From contig NZ_FMCX01000014.1 in NCBI RefSeq assembly GCF_900091555.1, positions 1-62,841 on the forward strand: a stretch of DNA of 62,841 bases, given 5' to 3'. The position numbers and the translations under genes were made by a program. This document shows, in pieces, positions 9,769 to 18,672 of the stretch (the first letter of the stretch is position 1; the number at the start of each line of letters is the position of its first letter). Under the pieces are notes generated by a model that was given only the letters and a program-made list of their open reading frames with translations, did not search any database and was not told the DNA's origin. The stretch comes from Micromonospora mirobrigensis (GTDB lineage Bacteria > Actinomycetota > Actinomycetes > Mycobacteriales > Micromonosporaceae).

Positions 9769-10539
9769 CACCCGGAGGCTGCGCAGGCGCGGCGGCACGT
9801 CGGCGGCCGCGGCCCGGTCCAGCAGCCAGCAGGTGCGCGCCGTCCCGTGCACCCCGGCAGCGGGCAGTTGCACCGGCCCCGCCCCGGCCAGCGCCATGCC
9901 GACCGCCCGCGCCTTGTCGGCGCCCCCGGCGACCAGCCAGACCTCCTCGGCCGTGTTGATCGTGGGCAGGGTGAGGGTGGTCCGCACCGGGGGCGGTTTC
10001 GGGCTGCCCCGCACCGCGCTGACCGGCCGGTTGTCGTGGTGCACCGGGTGCTCCGGGAAGACCGAGGCCACGTGACCGTCCTCGCCCACACCGAGCATCA
10101 GCACGTCGAAGTGGGGGAGGGTGGCGTGCCCCGGCCGGGCGGCCCGGGCCAGCTCCTGCGCGTACCCGGCGGCGGCGGCCTCCGGGTCGTCGCCGGCCGG
10201 CCCGTCCGAGGCGGGCATCGGGTGCACCCGGGCCGGGTCCAGCGGCAGCGCGTCGAGCAGGGCCGCGCGGGCCTGGGTCTCGTTGCGCTCCGGGTCGCCG
10301 GCCGGCAGGAACCGCTCGTCGCCCCACCAGACGTCAACCCGCGACCAGTCGACCGCGTCGTGCGCCGGCAACGCCGTCACCGCCCGGTACACCGCCGCGG
10401 CGATCCGCCCGCCGGTCAGCACCACCGAGGCCTCCCCCCGGTCGGCCTGCGCGTCGAGCAGCTTCACCACCAGCCGGGCCGCGACCGCCTGCGCCAGCAG
10501 GTCGGCGTCGGCGTGTACGGCGACACTCGCCTCACTCAT
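9766..10539 (-). CDS. pgl: 6-phosphogluconolactonase (DevB/SOL type)
   Basis: A 257-aa enzyme that hydrolyses 6-phosphogluconolactone, the second step of the oxidative pentose phosphate pathway. Family motifs are VVLTGGRIAA near residues 40-49, VDVWWGDERFLP around 70, and LGVGEDGHVASVFP near 140 with the conserved GxDGHxAS pattern. The ATG at 10539 (MSEASVAVHADA) is the usual start; an in-frame extension 13 codons upstream has no support. It is the last gene of the tkt operon and is separated from opcA by 150 bp holding several hairpins. Confidence 0.92.
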   Translation of the reverse strand: MSEASVAVHADADLLAQAVAARLVVKLLDAQADRGEASVVLTGGRIAAAVYRAVTALPAHDAVDWSRVDVWWGDERFLPAGDPERNETQARAALLDALPLDPARVHPMPASDGPAGDDPEAAAAGYAQELARAARPGHATLPHFDVLMLGVGEDGHVASVFPEHPVHHDNRPVSAVRGSPKPPPVRTTLTLPTINTAEEVWLVAGGADKARAVGMALAGAGPVQLPAAGVHGTARTCWLLDRAAAADVPPRLRSLRV

Positions 10540-10560
10540 TCGCTGTGCCTTCGTTCTTCC

Positions 10561-10687
10561 GACCGCATCCGCGGTCACCGTTGCCTGGTCCGGCCGCGGT
10601 GCGGCCGGATGTGCCTGTCCTCGTGCGTTGCCGGCCCGAGAGGGGTCGGTACGGGCGGCCTCTGGCAGTGGCCGCCCGTCCGTACCG
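10561..10687 (-). other. Three hairpins between opcA and pgl
   Basis: Three inverted repeats are packed into this operon gap: GACCGC-ATCC-GCGGTC at 10561-10576, CCGGCCGC-GGT-GCGGCCGG at 10590-10608, and a larger bulged stem at 10647-10687. The first one transcribed is the largest, just past the opcA stop. They could cause partial termination or stabilise the upstream mRNA. Confidence 0.5.
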
Positions 10688-10689
10688 GC

Positions 10690-11706
10690 TCAGCCCTGCG
10701 CGGTGGCGCCGGCGTGCGCGGTGACGCCCGCCTCGGCCCGCTGGGCGGTCGCCGGGTCCTTCCAGACGTGCACCCGCCCGGCGGGGCGCTGGTCGAGCCC
10801 GGAGAGGCCGGCCGCCGCGCCGAGCGCCTCGGCGTACACCTGGTCGGCGTCGAGCCGGCGCAGCTCCTCGGCCAGCTCGTCGCCGAGCGGCCGGCGGACC
10901 AGGGGCAGCGTCCGGTCGTCCTGGCCGGTACGCCGGAAGATGGCGATGCTGTCGTCCCGGCTGAGGGTCAGCTCGTCACCGTTGGCGCAGCGCAGCTGCA
11001 CCTCCCGCATCCGCGGGTACTCGTCGGTGTGCTCCCAGACCGGGTCGATGCCGAGCCGGGCCATCAGCCAGCCGCGCATCAGCGCCGCCGTGGGGTCGGT
11101 GCGCGGCGCCACCACGGTCGCCTCGGTGACCCGGGCCTGGGTGGTGTCGAACGCACCCGCCACCAGGGTGCGCCACGGGGTGATCCGGGTCCAGGCCAGG
11201 TCGGTGTCGCCGGGGGCGTAGTCGGCGGCCCGCTGCCGCAGCGCGGCCACCGGGTCGGCGGCCTGCGCGGCGTCGGTGATCCGCCGGTCGGCCACCACGC
11301 CGAGGAAGTCGGTGGAGATCTCGGCCGGCGGTTCGCCGTGCCACCACGTCACCACCGGCACGTCCGGCACCAGCAGCGGCATCACCACCGACTCGGCGTG
11401 CAGGGCGAGCCGCCCGTACATCCGGGTCACCACCGCCTCGCACGGGCCGAGCCGACCACCGACGACGATCTCGGCGTCCAGCCGGTTGCGGTCCCGCTCG
11501 ACGTCGGAGCGGACCACGACGACGATCCGGCAGGGGTGCGCGGCGGCGGCGATGGTCGCCGCAGCCTCGGCCTCCCGGACCCGCTTCTCGTCAACCACGA
11601 CGACCAGGGTCAGGGCCATGCCGCTGGCCACCCCGCCGGCGCTGCGCCGCTCGGCGGCGAGCGCCTTGACCACCTCGTTGCCGGTGGTGTCCCACAGCCC
11701 GATCAC
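10690..11706 (-). CDS. opcA: Glucose-6-phosphate dehydrogenase assembly protein OpcA
   Basis: A 338-aa OpcA-family protein, which in cyanobacteria and actinobacteria activates or assembles glucose-6-phosphate dehydrogenase. The N-terminus IGLWDTTGNEVVKAL and the block VPVVTWWHGEPP near residue 120 are characteristic. The GTG at 11706 is chosen because an AGGAGG ribosome binding site lies at 11712-11717, 5 nt away; the longer in-frame opening has no such signal. It follows zwf by 31 bp, as expected from its partnership with Zwf. Confidence 0.93.
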   Translation of the reverse strand: MIGLWDTTGNEVVKALAAERRSAGGVASGMALTLVVVVDEKRVREAEAAATIAAAAHPCRIVVVVRSDVERDRNRLDAEIVVGGRLGPCEAVVTRMYGRLALHAESVVMPLLVPDVPVVTWWHGEPPAEISTDFLGVVADRRITDAAQAADPVAALRQRAADYAPGDTDLAWTRITPWRTLVAGAFDTTQARVTEATVVAPRTDPTAALMRGWLMARLGIDPVWEHTDEYPRMREVQLRCANGDELTLSRDDSIAIFRRTGQDDRTLPLVRRPLGDELAEELRRLDADQVYAEALGAAAGLSGLDQRPAGRVHVWKDPATAQRAEAGVTAHAGATAQG

Positions 11707-11737
11707 TGGAGCCTCCTGGTTCGTTCGCTCTGCTCGC

Positions 11738-13357
11738 TCACGCCCGCCGCCACGCCCGGCCCTCGCGGGCCAACATCTCGTCGGCGGCCCGCGGCCCCCA
11801 CTCACCGGCCCGGTACGGCTCCGGCTTCGTCCCCTCCCAGGCGTGCTCCAGCGGGTCCACGACCTGCCAGCTCTGCTCCACCTCGGCGGCGTCCGGGAAG
11901 AGCGTCCGGTCGCCGATCAGCACGTCCAGCACCAGCCTTTCGTACGCCTCGGGGCTGGACTCGGTGAACGCCTCGCCGTACTGGAAGTCCATCGCGATGT
12001 CGCGGACCTCCATGGTCGTGCCGGGCACCTTGGAACCGAACTTGAGCACCACGCCCTCGTCCGGCTGGACCCGGATGACCAGCTGGTTGGGGCCGAGCGA
12101 CTCCATGTCCGCGGCGTTGAACGGCAGGTGCGGCGCCTTCTTGAACATGATGGCCACCTCGGTGACCCGCCGGGGCAGCCGCTTGCCGGCCCGGATGTAG
12201 AACGGCACCCCCGCCCACCGGCGGTTCTGGATGCCCAGCTCCACGGCCACGTACGTCTCGGTGGTGGAGGTCTCCGGGACGCCCTCCTCCTCCAGGTAGC
12301 CCTTGGCCCGCTCGCCGCCCACCCAGCCGGGCAGGTACTGGCCGCGCACGGTGCCCCGCTCGACGTCCCTGGGCAGGGTGATGGCCTTGAGCACCTTCAG
12401 CTTCTCGGCCCGGATCTCGTCGGCGTCGAAGCTGGTCGGCTCCTCCATCGCCACCAGGGCCAGCAGCTGGAGCAGGTGGTTCTGGAGCACGTCACGGGCG
12501 GTGCCGACCGAGTCGTAGAACGCGGCCCGGGTGCCGATGCCGACGTCCTCGGCCATGGTGATCTGCACCGAGTCGACGTACTTGGAGTTCCACAGCGGCT
12601 CGAACAGGTTGTTGGCGAAGCGCAGGGCCAGGATGTTCTGGACCGTCTCCTTGCCCAGGTAGTGGTCGATCCGGAAGACGTCCTGGCTGGTGAACACGTC
12701 GTCGACCAGGTCGTTGAGGGCCTTGGCCGAGGGCAGGTCGTTGCCGAACGGCTTCTCCACCACGACCCGCCGCCAGCCGCCGGACTTGGCGTTGTCGGCC
12801 ATGCCGGTGCGGGCCAGCTGCTTGAGCACGACCGGGAAGGCCGCCGGGGGGATGGAGAAGTAGAAGGCGGCGTTGCCGTGGATGCCGTGGGTGTCCCGCA
12901 GCTCGTCGAGGGTGGCGGCGAGGTGGTCGAAGGCGGCGTCGTCGTCGAACGAGCCGCCGACGAACTTGATGTTGCCGGCCAGCCGGGCCCAGACCTCGTC
13001 CCGCCAGGGGGTGCGGGCGTGCTTGCGGGCCGCCTCGCAGGCCAGGGTCTCGAAGTCCCCGTCGCCCCAGTCCCGGCGGGCGAAGCCGAGGACCACGAAA
13101 CCGGGCGGCAGCAGCCCCCGGTTGGCCAGGTCGTAGACCGCCGGAAGCAGCTTCTTGCGCGCCAGGTCCCCGGTGACCCCGAAGATCACCAGAGCGCAGG
13201 GCTCCGGGATCCGGGGCAGCCGCCGGTCCTGCGGGTCGCGTAGCGGGTTCGTCGGGCCACCCTCGGTCGACGTCTGCGCGGCTGGCACGTTCGGCCCACT
13301 CCTCGCGCTCACGGTGTCTCCTCGCTCCGCTGGGGGATTATCGTCAATCATCGTCAC
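11738..13357 (-). CDS. zwf: Glucose-6-phosphate 1-dehydrogenase
   Basis: The first enzyme of the oxidative pentose phosphate pathway, producing NADPH. The coenzyme motif is VIFGVTGDLARKKL near residues 58-71, and the active-site signature is RIDHYLGKE. The C-terminal domain binds substrate phosphate. The GTG at 13357 overlaps the pgi stop (GTGA), which supports a 539-aa product with about 50 extra N-terminal residues. A start at the internal GTG beginning VSARSG would give a shorter protein. The N-terminal DNA contains a GTGAGCGCGAGGAG stretch also seen near 40950, so the extension may be repeat-derived. Confidence 0.94.
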   Translation of the reverse strand: MTMIDDNPPAERGDTVSARSGPNVPAAQTSTEGGPTNPLRDPQDRRLPRIPEPCALVIFGVTGDLARKKLLPAVYDLANRGLLPPGFVVLGFARRDWGDGDFETLACEAARKHARTPWRDEVWARLAGNIKFVGGSFDDDAAFDHLAATLDELRDTHGIHGNAAFYFSIPPAAFPVVLKQLARTGMADNAKSGGWRRVVVEKPFGNDLPSAKALNDLVDDVFTSQDVFRIDHYLGKETVQNILALRFANNLFEPLWNSKYVDSVQITMAEDVGIGTRAAFYDSVGTARDVLQNHLLQLLALVAMEEPTSFDADEIRAEKLKVLKAITLPRDVERGTVRGQYLPGWVGGERAKGYLEEEGVPETSTTETYVAVELGIQNRRWAGVPFYIRAGKRLPRRVTEVAIMFKKAPHLPFNAADMESLGPNQLVIRVQPDEGVVLKFGSKVPGTTMEVRDIAMDFQYGEAFTESSPEAYERLVLDVLIGDRTLFPDAAEVEQSWQVVDPLEHAWEGTKPEPYRAGEWGPRAADEMLAREGRAWRRA

Positions 13358-15000
13358 GTCAGTGTCCGTCCGGCCACATCGAGCAGCTGGGCCAGGCCCG
13401 CCGCCCGCTCGGTCAGGTGCAGCCGCAGGACCGGCCGGCCGCGGTCGACCAGGGCCTGCCGGTCGCCCGCGGCCTGGGCCGCCTGGAGTTCTGCGAAGGA
13501 GTACGGGCGCCCGGGCACCGGCAGATCATCGGTGACCGCCCCGGTCACCTGGAGATGAACGCCGACGGCCGGACCGCCCTTGTGGTACTGGCCGGTGGAG
13601 TGCAGGAACCGCGGCCCCCACCCGAAGGTCACCGGCGCCGCGGTCGCCCCGGCCAACAGCGGACGCAGCCGGGCCGCGTCGGCGTCGGCGAGCCGGTCGA
13701 GGTACGCCGTGACGGCGAGGTAACCGTCGCCGGGCACCTGGCCGAACAGCCAGCGCAGCGCGCCGGCCAGGCCGGCGGGGGCGCCCGCCGGGGCGTACAC
13801 CTCGATGGCACCCTCGGTGGACGACGGCCGCTGCGCCGGCGCCCCCTCGGCCAGGACGCGTTCGGTGTTCCGCTTGGCCCCGGCGACGTCCGGCTGGTCG
13901 AACGGGTCGACGCCGAGCGCCACCGCGGCGATCGCGGTCGCGTACTCCCAGGCCAGGAAGTGCGCGCCGAGCGGGCCGTTGACGGCCAGGTCGGGCACGC
14001 ACCCGCCACCGGGCACGGCGCCGGGCGGCAACGCGCCACCGTAGGTCACGGTCAGCACACCGTCGCCGGACACGCCGGGGGCGCCCGGCGACTCGACCAC
14101 CACCGGCAGGATGCCCAGGCCGGACTTGCCGGTGGACTCGGCGATCAGCTGCTCGGCCCAGTCGCCCAGCCCGTCGATGCCGGTGCCGTCGGCGACCAGC
14201 GCGACCCGGTCCCGGCCGTCGGTCGCGGCGGCGGCCAGCGCGGCCCCCAGCGCGAGCGCCGGGTTGTCCCGGTCGTGGCCCAGCGACCCGGCCAACGCCT
14301 CGGCGTCGTCGAGCAGCGCGGTCACCTCGACGCCGGCCAGCGCGGCCGGGACGAGCCCGAACGCGGTCAGCGCGGAGTACCGGCCGCCCACCTCCGGGTC
14401 GGCGTGGATCATCACCACGCCCATCTCGGCGGCGGTCTCCTCCAGCGGGGAACCCGGGTCGGTGACCACCACGAAGTGCCGGGCCGCCTCCGCCTCGGTC
14501 ATCCCGGCGTCCAGGAACGCCTGCCAGTACGCGCGCCGGTGGCTGTCGGTCTCCACCGTCGAGCCGGACTTGCTGGCCACCACCACGACGGTGCGCTCCA
14601 GCCGGTCGGCCAGCGCCGCCCGGACCTGGCCCGGGTCGGTGGTGTCCAGCACGGTCAGCGGCCGGCCGGTGGTCCGCGTGATCACCTCGGCGGCGAGCGA
14701 CGAGCCGCCCATCCCGGCCAGCACCACGTGGTCCAGGTCGGCCAGCTCGGCGGTCAGCTCGGCGAGCTGGGGGAGCAGCTCCCGGCTGCGCAGGTGGGTG
14801 TCGAGCCAGCCGAGCCGGCGCTCCGCGCCGGCCCGCGCGGCCGCCCCCCACAGGGTCGGGTCCTTGCCGGCCAGCCGGCCGGGGACACCGGCGGACGCCA
14901 GGGCGGCCCGGGTGGAGGTGGCGGCGGCCCGGTCGACCGCGTCCGCCCCGTGCACCGCGAGCCCGGCGGCCGCCTCGACCCCGGCGAGCAGGTCGGTCAC
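13354..15000 (-). CDS. pgi: Glucose-6-phosphate isomerase
   Basis: A 548-aa SIS-fold isomerase interconverting glucose 6-phosphate and fructose 6-phosphate. VLAGMGGSSLAAEV near residues 92-105 and VVASKSGSTVETD near 138-150 are the phosphosugar-binding motifs, and a KRNTERVLAEGA segment occurs in the second half. It resembles the divergent actinobacterial Pgi type found inside tal-zwf operons rather than the classical enterobacterial enzyme. The start is GTG. The stop overlaps the zwf start by 4 bp. Confidence 0.88.
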   Translation of the reverse strand: MTDLLAGVEAAAGLAVHGADAVDRAAATSTRAALASAGVPGRLAGKDPTLWGAAARAGAERRLGWLDTHLRSRELLPQLAELTAELADLDHVVLAGMGGSSLAAEVITRTTGRPLTVLDTTDPGQVRAALADRLERTVVVVASKSGSTVETDSHRRAYWQAFLDAGMTEAEAARHFVVVTDPGSPLEETAAEMGVVMIHADPEVGGRYSALTAFGLVPAALAGVEVTALLDDAEALAGSLGHDRDNPALALGAALAAAATDGRDRVALVADGTGIDGLGDWAEQLIAESTGKSGLGILPVVVESPGAPGVSGDGVLTVTYGGALPPGAVPGGGCVPDLAVNGPLGAHFLAWEYATAIAAVALGVDPFDQPDVAGAKRNTERVLAEGAPAQRPSSTEGAIEVYAPAGAPAGLAGALRWLFGQVPGDGYLAVTAYLDRLADADAARLRPLLAGATAAPVTFGWGPRFLHSTGQYHKGGPAVGVHLQVTGAVTDDLPVPGRPYSFAELQAAQAAGDRQALVDRGRPVLRLHLTERAAGLAQLLDVAGRTLT

Positions 15001-15034
15001 GTCGGCCTCCCGACCGGTGGCCGGGCGCGGGGAA

Positions 15035-15058
15035 GCGCCCCGGGGAACCCCGGGGCGC
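15035..15058 (-). other. Hairpin in tal-pgi gap
   Basis: GCGCCCCGGGG and its complement form an 11-bp stem with a 2-nt loop, placed between the tal stop and the pgi start. It lacks a U-tract, so it may tune expression within the operon rather than end it. Confidence 0.5.
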
Positions 15059-15073
15059 CACCGTCGCGCATCG

Positions 15074-16252
15074 TCACGCGTTGCCTCCGGCCTGCTGGGC
15101 GGCCTGCGCGTTGCCCTTGGCGGCCTGGTTCGGCGCGCCGGCGCCCTTCGCCGCCTCGGCCAGCGACTTCTTCACGCCCTCGAGCAGCTCCAGCCAGCTG
15201 GCCTCGAACTTCTCCACGCCCTCGCGCTCCAGCGTGGCGATCACGTCGGACATGTCGACGCCGACGCCCTCCAGGTCGGTGAAGACCTTGCGGGCGGCGT
15301 CGTACGAGCCGGTGATGGTGTCGCCGCGGGTCTCCCCGTGCTCGGCGTAGGCGTGGATCACCGACTCCGGCATGGTGTTGACGGTGCCGGGGGCGATCAG
15401 CTCCTCGACGTAGATCACGTCCCGGTAGTCCGGGTTCTTGGTCGAGGTGGACGCCCACAGCGGCCGCTGCGGGTGGGCGCCCGCGTCGGCCAGCTTCTGC
15501 CACCGGTCGGAGGAGAAGACCTCGCCGTAGCGCTCGTACGCCAGCTGGGCGTTGGCCACGGCGGCCTTGCCACGCAGCGCCTTCGCCTCGTCGGAGCCGA
15601 GCTTCTCCAGCCGCTTGTCGACCTCGGAGTCGACCCGGGAGACGAAGAACGACGCCACCGAGCCGATCTTCGACAGGTCGTGGCCGTTCGCCTTGGCCTG
15701 CTCCAGGCCGGCCAGGAACGCCTCCATCACCTGCGAGTAGCGGTCCAGCCCGAAGATCAGGGTCACGTTGACGCTGATCCCCTCGGCCAGCGTCGCGGTG
15801 ATCGCCGACAGGCCCTCCTCGGTGGCCGGGATCTTGATGAAGAGGTTGGGGCGGTCGACCAGCCACCACAGCGCCTTGGCCTCGGCGACGGTCTTCTCCG
15901 TGTCGTGGGCCGACCGCGGGTCCACCTCGATGGAGACCCGGCCGTCGACGCCGTTGCTGCCGTCGTACGACGGGCGCATCACGTCGCACGCCCACCGCAC
16001 GTCGTACGTGGTGAGCATCCGCACGGCCTCTTCCACCTCGATGCCGCGGGTGGCGAGGTCCTTGAGCTGCCAGTTGTACTCCGTGGCGTCGCTCAGCGCC
16101 TTGGCGAAGATGCTCGGGTTGGTGGTCACCCCGGCCACGTGCTTCTCGCGGCGGAGCTGGTCCAGCCCGCCGGAGCTCAGTCGTACCCGGGAAAGATCGT
16201 CGAGCCAGACCGCCACTCCCGCGGCGGTGAGCTCACTCAGCCTGTCCGTCAT
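15074..16252 (-). CDS. tal: Transaldolase
   Basis: A 392-aa transaldolase that moves dihydroxyacetone units between sugar phosphates. The N-terminal VTTNPSIFAKAL signature lies near residues 43-54, and the Schiff-base Lys is in LFIKIPAT near 140. The Ala/Gln/Gly-rich C-terminal tail (about 25 residues) looks disordered. ATG at 16252 is preferred because AGGGGAG lies about 10 nt upstream; GTG at 16261 would leave only 3 nt. It follows tkt closely, as in many actinobacteria. Confidence 0.95.
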   Translation of the reverse strand: MTDRLSELTAAGVAVWLDDLSRVRLSSGGLDQLRREKHVAGVTTNPSIFAKALSDATEYNWQLKDLATRGIEVEEAVRMLTTYDVRWACDVMRPSYDGSNGVDGRVSIEVDPRSAHDTEKTVAEAKALWWLVDRPNLFIKIPATEEGLSAITATLAEGISVNVTLIFGLDRYSQVMEAFLAGLEQAKANGHDLSKIGSVASFFVSRVDSEVDKRLEKLGSDEAKALRGKAAVANAQLAYERYGEVFSSDRWQKLADAGAHPQRPLWASTSTKNPDYRDVIYVEELIAPGTVNTMPESVIHAYAEHGETRGDTITGSYDAARKVFTDLEGVGVDMSDVIATLEREGVEKFEASWLELLEGVKKSLAEAAKGAGAPNQAAKGNAQAAQQAGGNA

Positions 16253-16268
16253 GCCGTCCACGCTCCCC

Positions 16269-18407
16269 TCAGTTGCCGGTCGTGAAACCGGTGATGTCGC
16301 CCACCCGGGTCAGCGCCGCGTGCGCGGCGGCCACGATCCGGTCGGGGGTGAACCCGAACTGCTCGAAGAGCACGGTGTGCGGGGCGCTGGCGCCGTAGTG
16401 CTCCAGGCTGACGCTCTCCCCGGAGTCGCCGACGATGCCCCGCCACGACATGGCGATGCCCGCCTCCACGCTCACCCGTGCCTTTACCCCGCGCGGCAGC
16501 ACCGACTCCCGGTACGCCTCGTCCTGCTCGTAGAACCACTCCTGGCAGGGCATCGAGACGACCCGGGTGGGGGTGCCGTCGGCCTCCAGCCGCTCTCGGG
16601 CGGTGAGGCAGAGCTGCACCTCGGAACCGGTGCCGACGATGATCACCTGCGGCTTGCCGTTGGACGCCTCGGCCAGCACGTAGCCGCCCTTGGCGGTGCC
16701 CTCGGCGCCGCCGAACTCGTCCCGGTCGATCGTCGGCAGCGGCTGCCGGCTCAGCGCCAGGGCGGTCGGCCGGTCGGTGTGCTCCAGCGCCTGCCGCCAC
16801 GCCCAGGCGGTCTCGTTGGCGTCGGCCGGGCGGACGACGTCCAGGCCCGGGATGGCCCGCAGCGCGGTCAGGTGCTCCACCGGCTGGTGGGTCGGGCCGT
16901 CCTCGCCGAGGCCGATCGAGTCGTGCGTCCAGACGTACGTCACCGGCAGCTTCATCAGCGCGGCGAGCCGCACCGACGGGCGCATGTAGTCGCTGAACAC
17001 CAGGAACGTGCCGCCGTACACGCGGGTGCCGCCGTGCAGGGCGATGCCGTTCATGATCGCGCCCATGGCGTGCTCGCGGATGCCGAAGTGCAGGGTGCGG
17101 CCGTACTCGTTGCCCGGGAAGTCCTTGGTGGCGTGGCCGGCCGGGATGAACGACGGCTCGCCCTTCATGGTGGTGTTGTTGCTCTCGGCCAGGTCGGCCG
17201 AGCCGCCCCACAGCTCCGGCAGCACCGGCGCCAGCGCCTCCAGCACCTTGCCGGAGGCGGCCCTGGTGGCCACGCCCTTGGCGTCGGCCGGGAAGGTCGG
17301 CAGCGCGTCGGTCCAGCCCTGCGGCAGGGTACGGGTGGCCATCCGGTCGTAGAGCGCCTTGCGCTCGGCGTTCGCGCCGGCCCACGCGTCGAAGGCGGTG
17401 GTCCACTCCCGCTGGGCGGCCTCGCCCCGGCCCAACACCTGGCGGGCGTGCTTGAGGACCTCCTCGTCGATCTCGAAGCTCTGCTGCGGGTCGAAGCCGA
17501 GGAGCTGCTTGGTGGCGGCCACCTCGTCGGCGCCGAGCGCCGAGCCGTGGATCTTGCCGGTGTTCTTCTTGTTCGGCGCGGGCCAGCCGATGATGGTGCG
17601 CAGCGCGATGAAGGAGGGGCGGCCGGTCTCCGCCTTGGCGGCCACCAGCGCCTGGTAGAGCGCCTCGACGTCCTCGTGGTAGTCGCCCTGGTCGGCGTCG
17701 CCGGTGCGCCAGTCGACGGTCTGCACGTGCCAGCCGTACGCCTCGTAGCGGGCCGCCACGTCCTCGCTCTTGGCGATCCGGGTGTCGTCCTCGATCGAGA
17801 TCTCGTTGTCGTCGTAGATCAGGCAGAGGTTGCCCAGCTGCTGGTGCGCGGCCAGCGAGCTGGCCTCGTGGCTGATGCCCTCCTCGATGTCGCCGTCGGA
17901 GGCGATGCACCAGATGTCGTGGTCGAAGACCGACGCGCCCGGCTCGGCCTCCGGGTCGAACAGGCCGCGCTCGCGGCGGGCCGCCATCGCCATGCCGACC
18001 GCGTTGCCCAGGCCCTGGCCCAGCGGGCCGGTGGTGGTCTCCACGCCCGGGGTGTGCCCGTGCTCGGGGTGACCCGGGGTGAGCGAGCCCCACTGGCGCA
18101 GCGACTTCAGGTCGTCCAGGGCCAGCGGGTAGCCGGAGAGGAAGAGCTGGATGTAGAGGGTCAGGCTGGAGTGGCCGGCGGAGAGCACGAACCGGTCCCG
18201 GCCGGGCCAGTTCGGGTCGGCCGGGTTGTGCCGCATCACCCGGTTGAACAGCAGGTACGCCGCCGGCGCCAGGCTCATCGCCGTGCCGGGGTGGCCGTTG
18301 CCGGATTTCTCCACGGCATCCATGGCCAGCACGCGTACGGTGTCCACGGCTCGGCGGTCGAGGTCGGACCAGTTCAGAGCGGAGTGCTCTCGTCGGTTGG
18401 CAGCCAC
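16269..18407 (-). CDS. tkt: Transketolase
   Basis: A 712-aa thiamine-diphosphate enzyme of the non-oxidative pentose phosphate pathway. The N-terminal substrate motif is KSGNGHPGTAMSLAP near residues 34-48. The ThDP/Mg site GDGDIEEGISHEA-like segment (here SDGDIEEGISHEA) is near 160, and the pyrimidine-domain signature has FGIREHAMGAI near 420. Length is typical. The start is GTG with GAGGAG upstream. It is first in the tkt-tal-pgi-zwf-opcA-pgl operon. Confidence 0.97.
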   Translation of the reverse strand: MAANRREHSALNWSDLDRRAVDTVRVLAMDAVEKSGNGHPGTAMSLAPAAYLLFNRVMRHNPADPNWPGRDRFVLSAGHSSLTLYIQLFLSGYPLALDDLKSLRQWGSLTPGHPEHGHTPGVETTTGPLGQGLGNAVGMAMAARRERGLFDPEAEPGASVFDHDIWCIASDGDIEEGISHEASSLAAHQQLGNLCLIYDDNEISIEDDTRIAKSEDVAARYEAYGWHVQTVDWRTGDADQGDYHEDVEALYQALVAAKAETGRPSFIALRTIIGWPAPNKKNTGKIHGSALGADEVAATKQLLGFDPQQSFEIDEEVLKHARQVLGRGEAAQREWTTAFDAWAGANAERKALYDRMATRTLPQGWTDALPTFPADAKGVATRAASGKVLEALAPVLPELWGGSADLAESNNTTMKGEPSFIPAGHATKDFPGNEYGRTLHFGIREHAMGAIMNGIALHGGTRVYGGTFLVFSDYMRPSVRLAALMKLPVTYVWTHDSIGLGEDGPTHQPVEHLTALRAIPGLDVVRPADANETAWAWRQALEHTDRPTALALSRQPLPTIDRDEFGGAEGTAKGGYVLAEASNGKPQVIIVGTGSEVQLCLTARERLEADGTPTRVVSMPCQEWFYEQDEAYRESVLPRGVKARVSVEAGIAMSWRGIVGDSGESVSLEHYGASAPHTVLFEQFGFTPDRIVAAAHAALTRVGDITGFTTGN

Positions 18408-18672
18408 GATGGTTGTGCTCCTCGGCAGATGGGCGGAACCCTCACTGATGACCCTATCGAGCGTCCCTAAACGTGCGCCCGGGGATCGGGCGACGCTCTT
18501 CAGCTACGTACCGTGGTGGTCAAGCGTTCAACCGGATTGTGACGGCCCGCACCGTTCTCGGGTCGCCCGGGCAGCCAAAACGACGACGCGTAGTCTGTGT
18601 GGCGGTGTGTGGACCCGCGGAGCGGGCCCCGCCGACCCGATCTCCCCTGCCGATGCCGGAAGGTGGCAATCC
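18408..18672. promoter_or_regulatory. Divergent tkt/ctaB promoter region
   Basis: 265 bp separate divergent genes. A TAGGGT -10 candidate for tkt lies on the minus strand at 18451-18456. A TAGTCT candidate for ctaB lies at 18591-18596 on the plus strand. Neither has a convincing -35. GGAAGGTGG before 18673 is the ctaB ribosome binding site. Confidence 0.35.
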
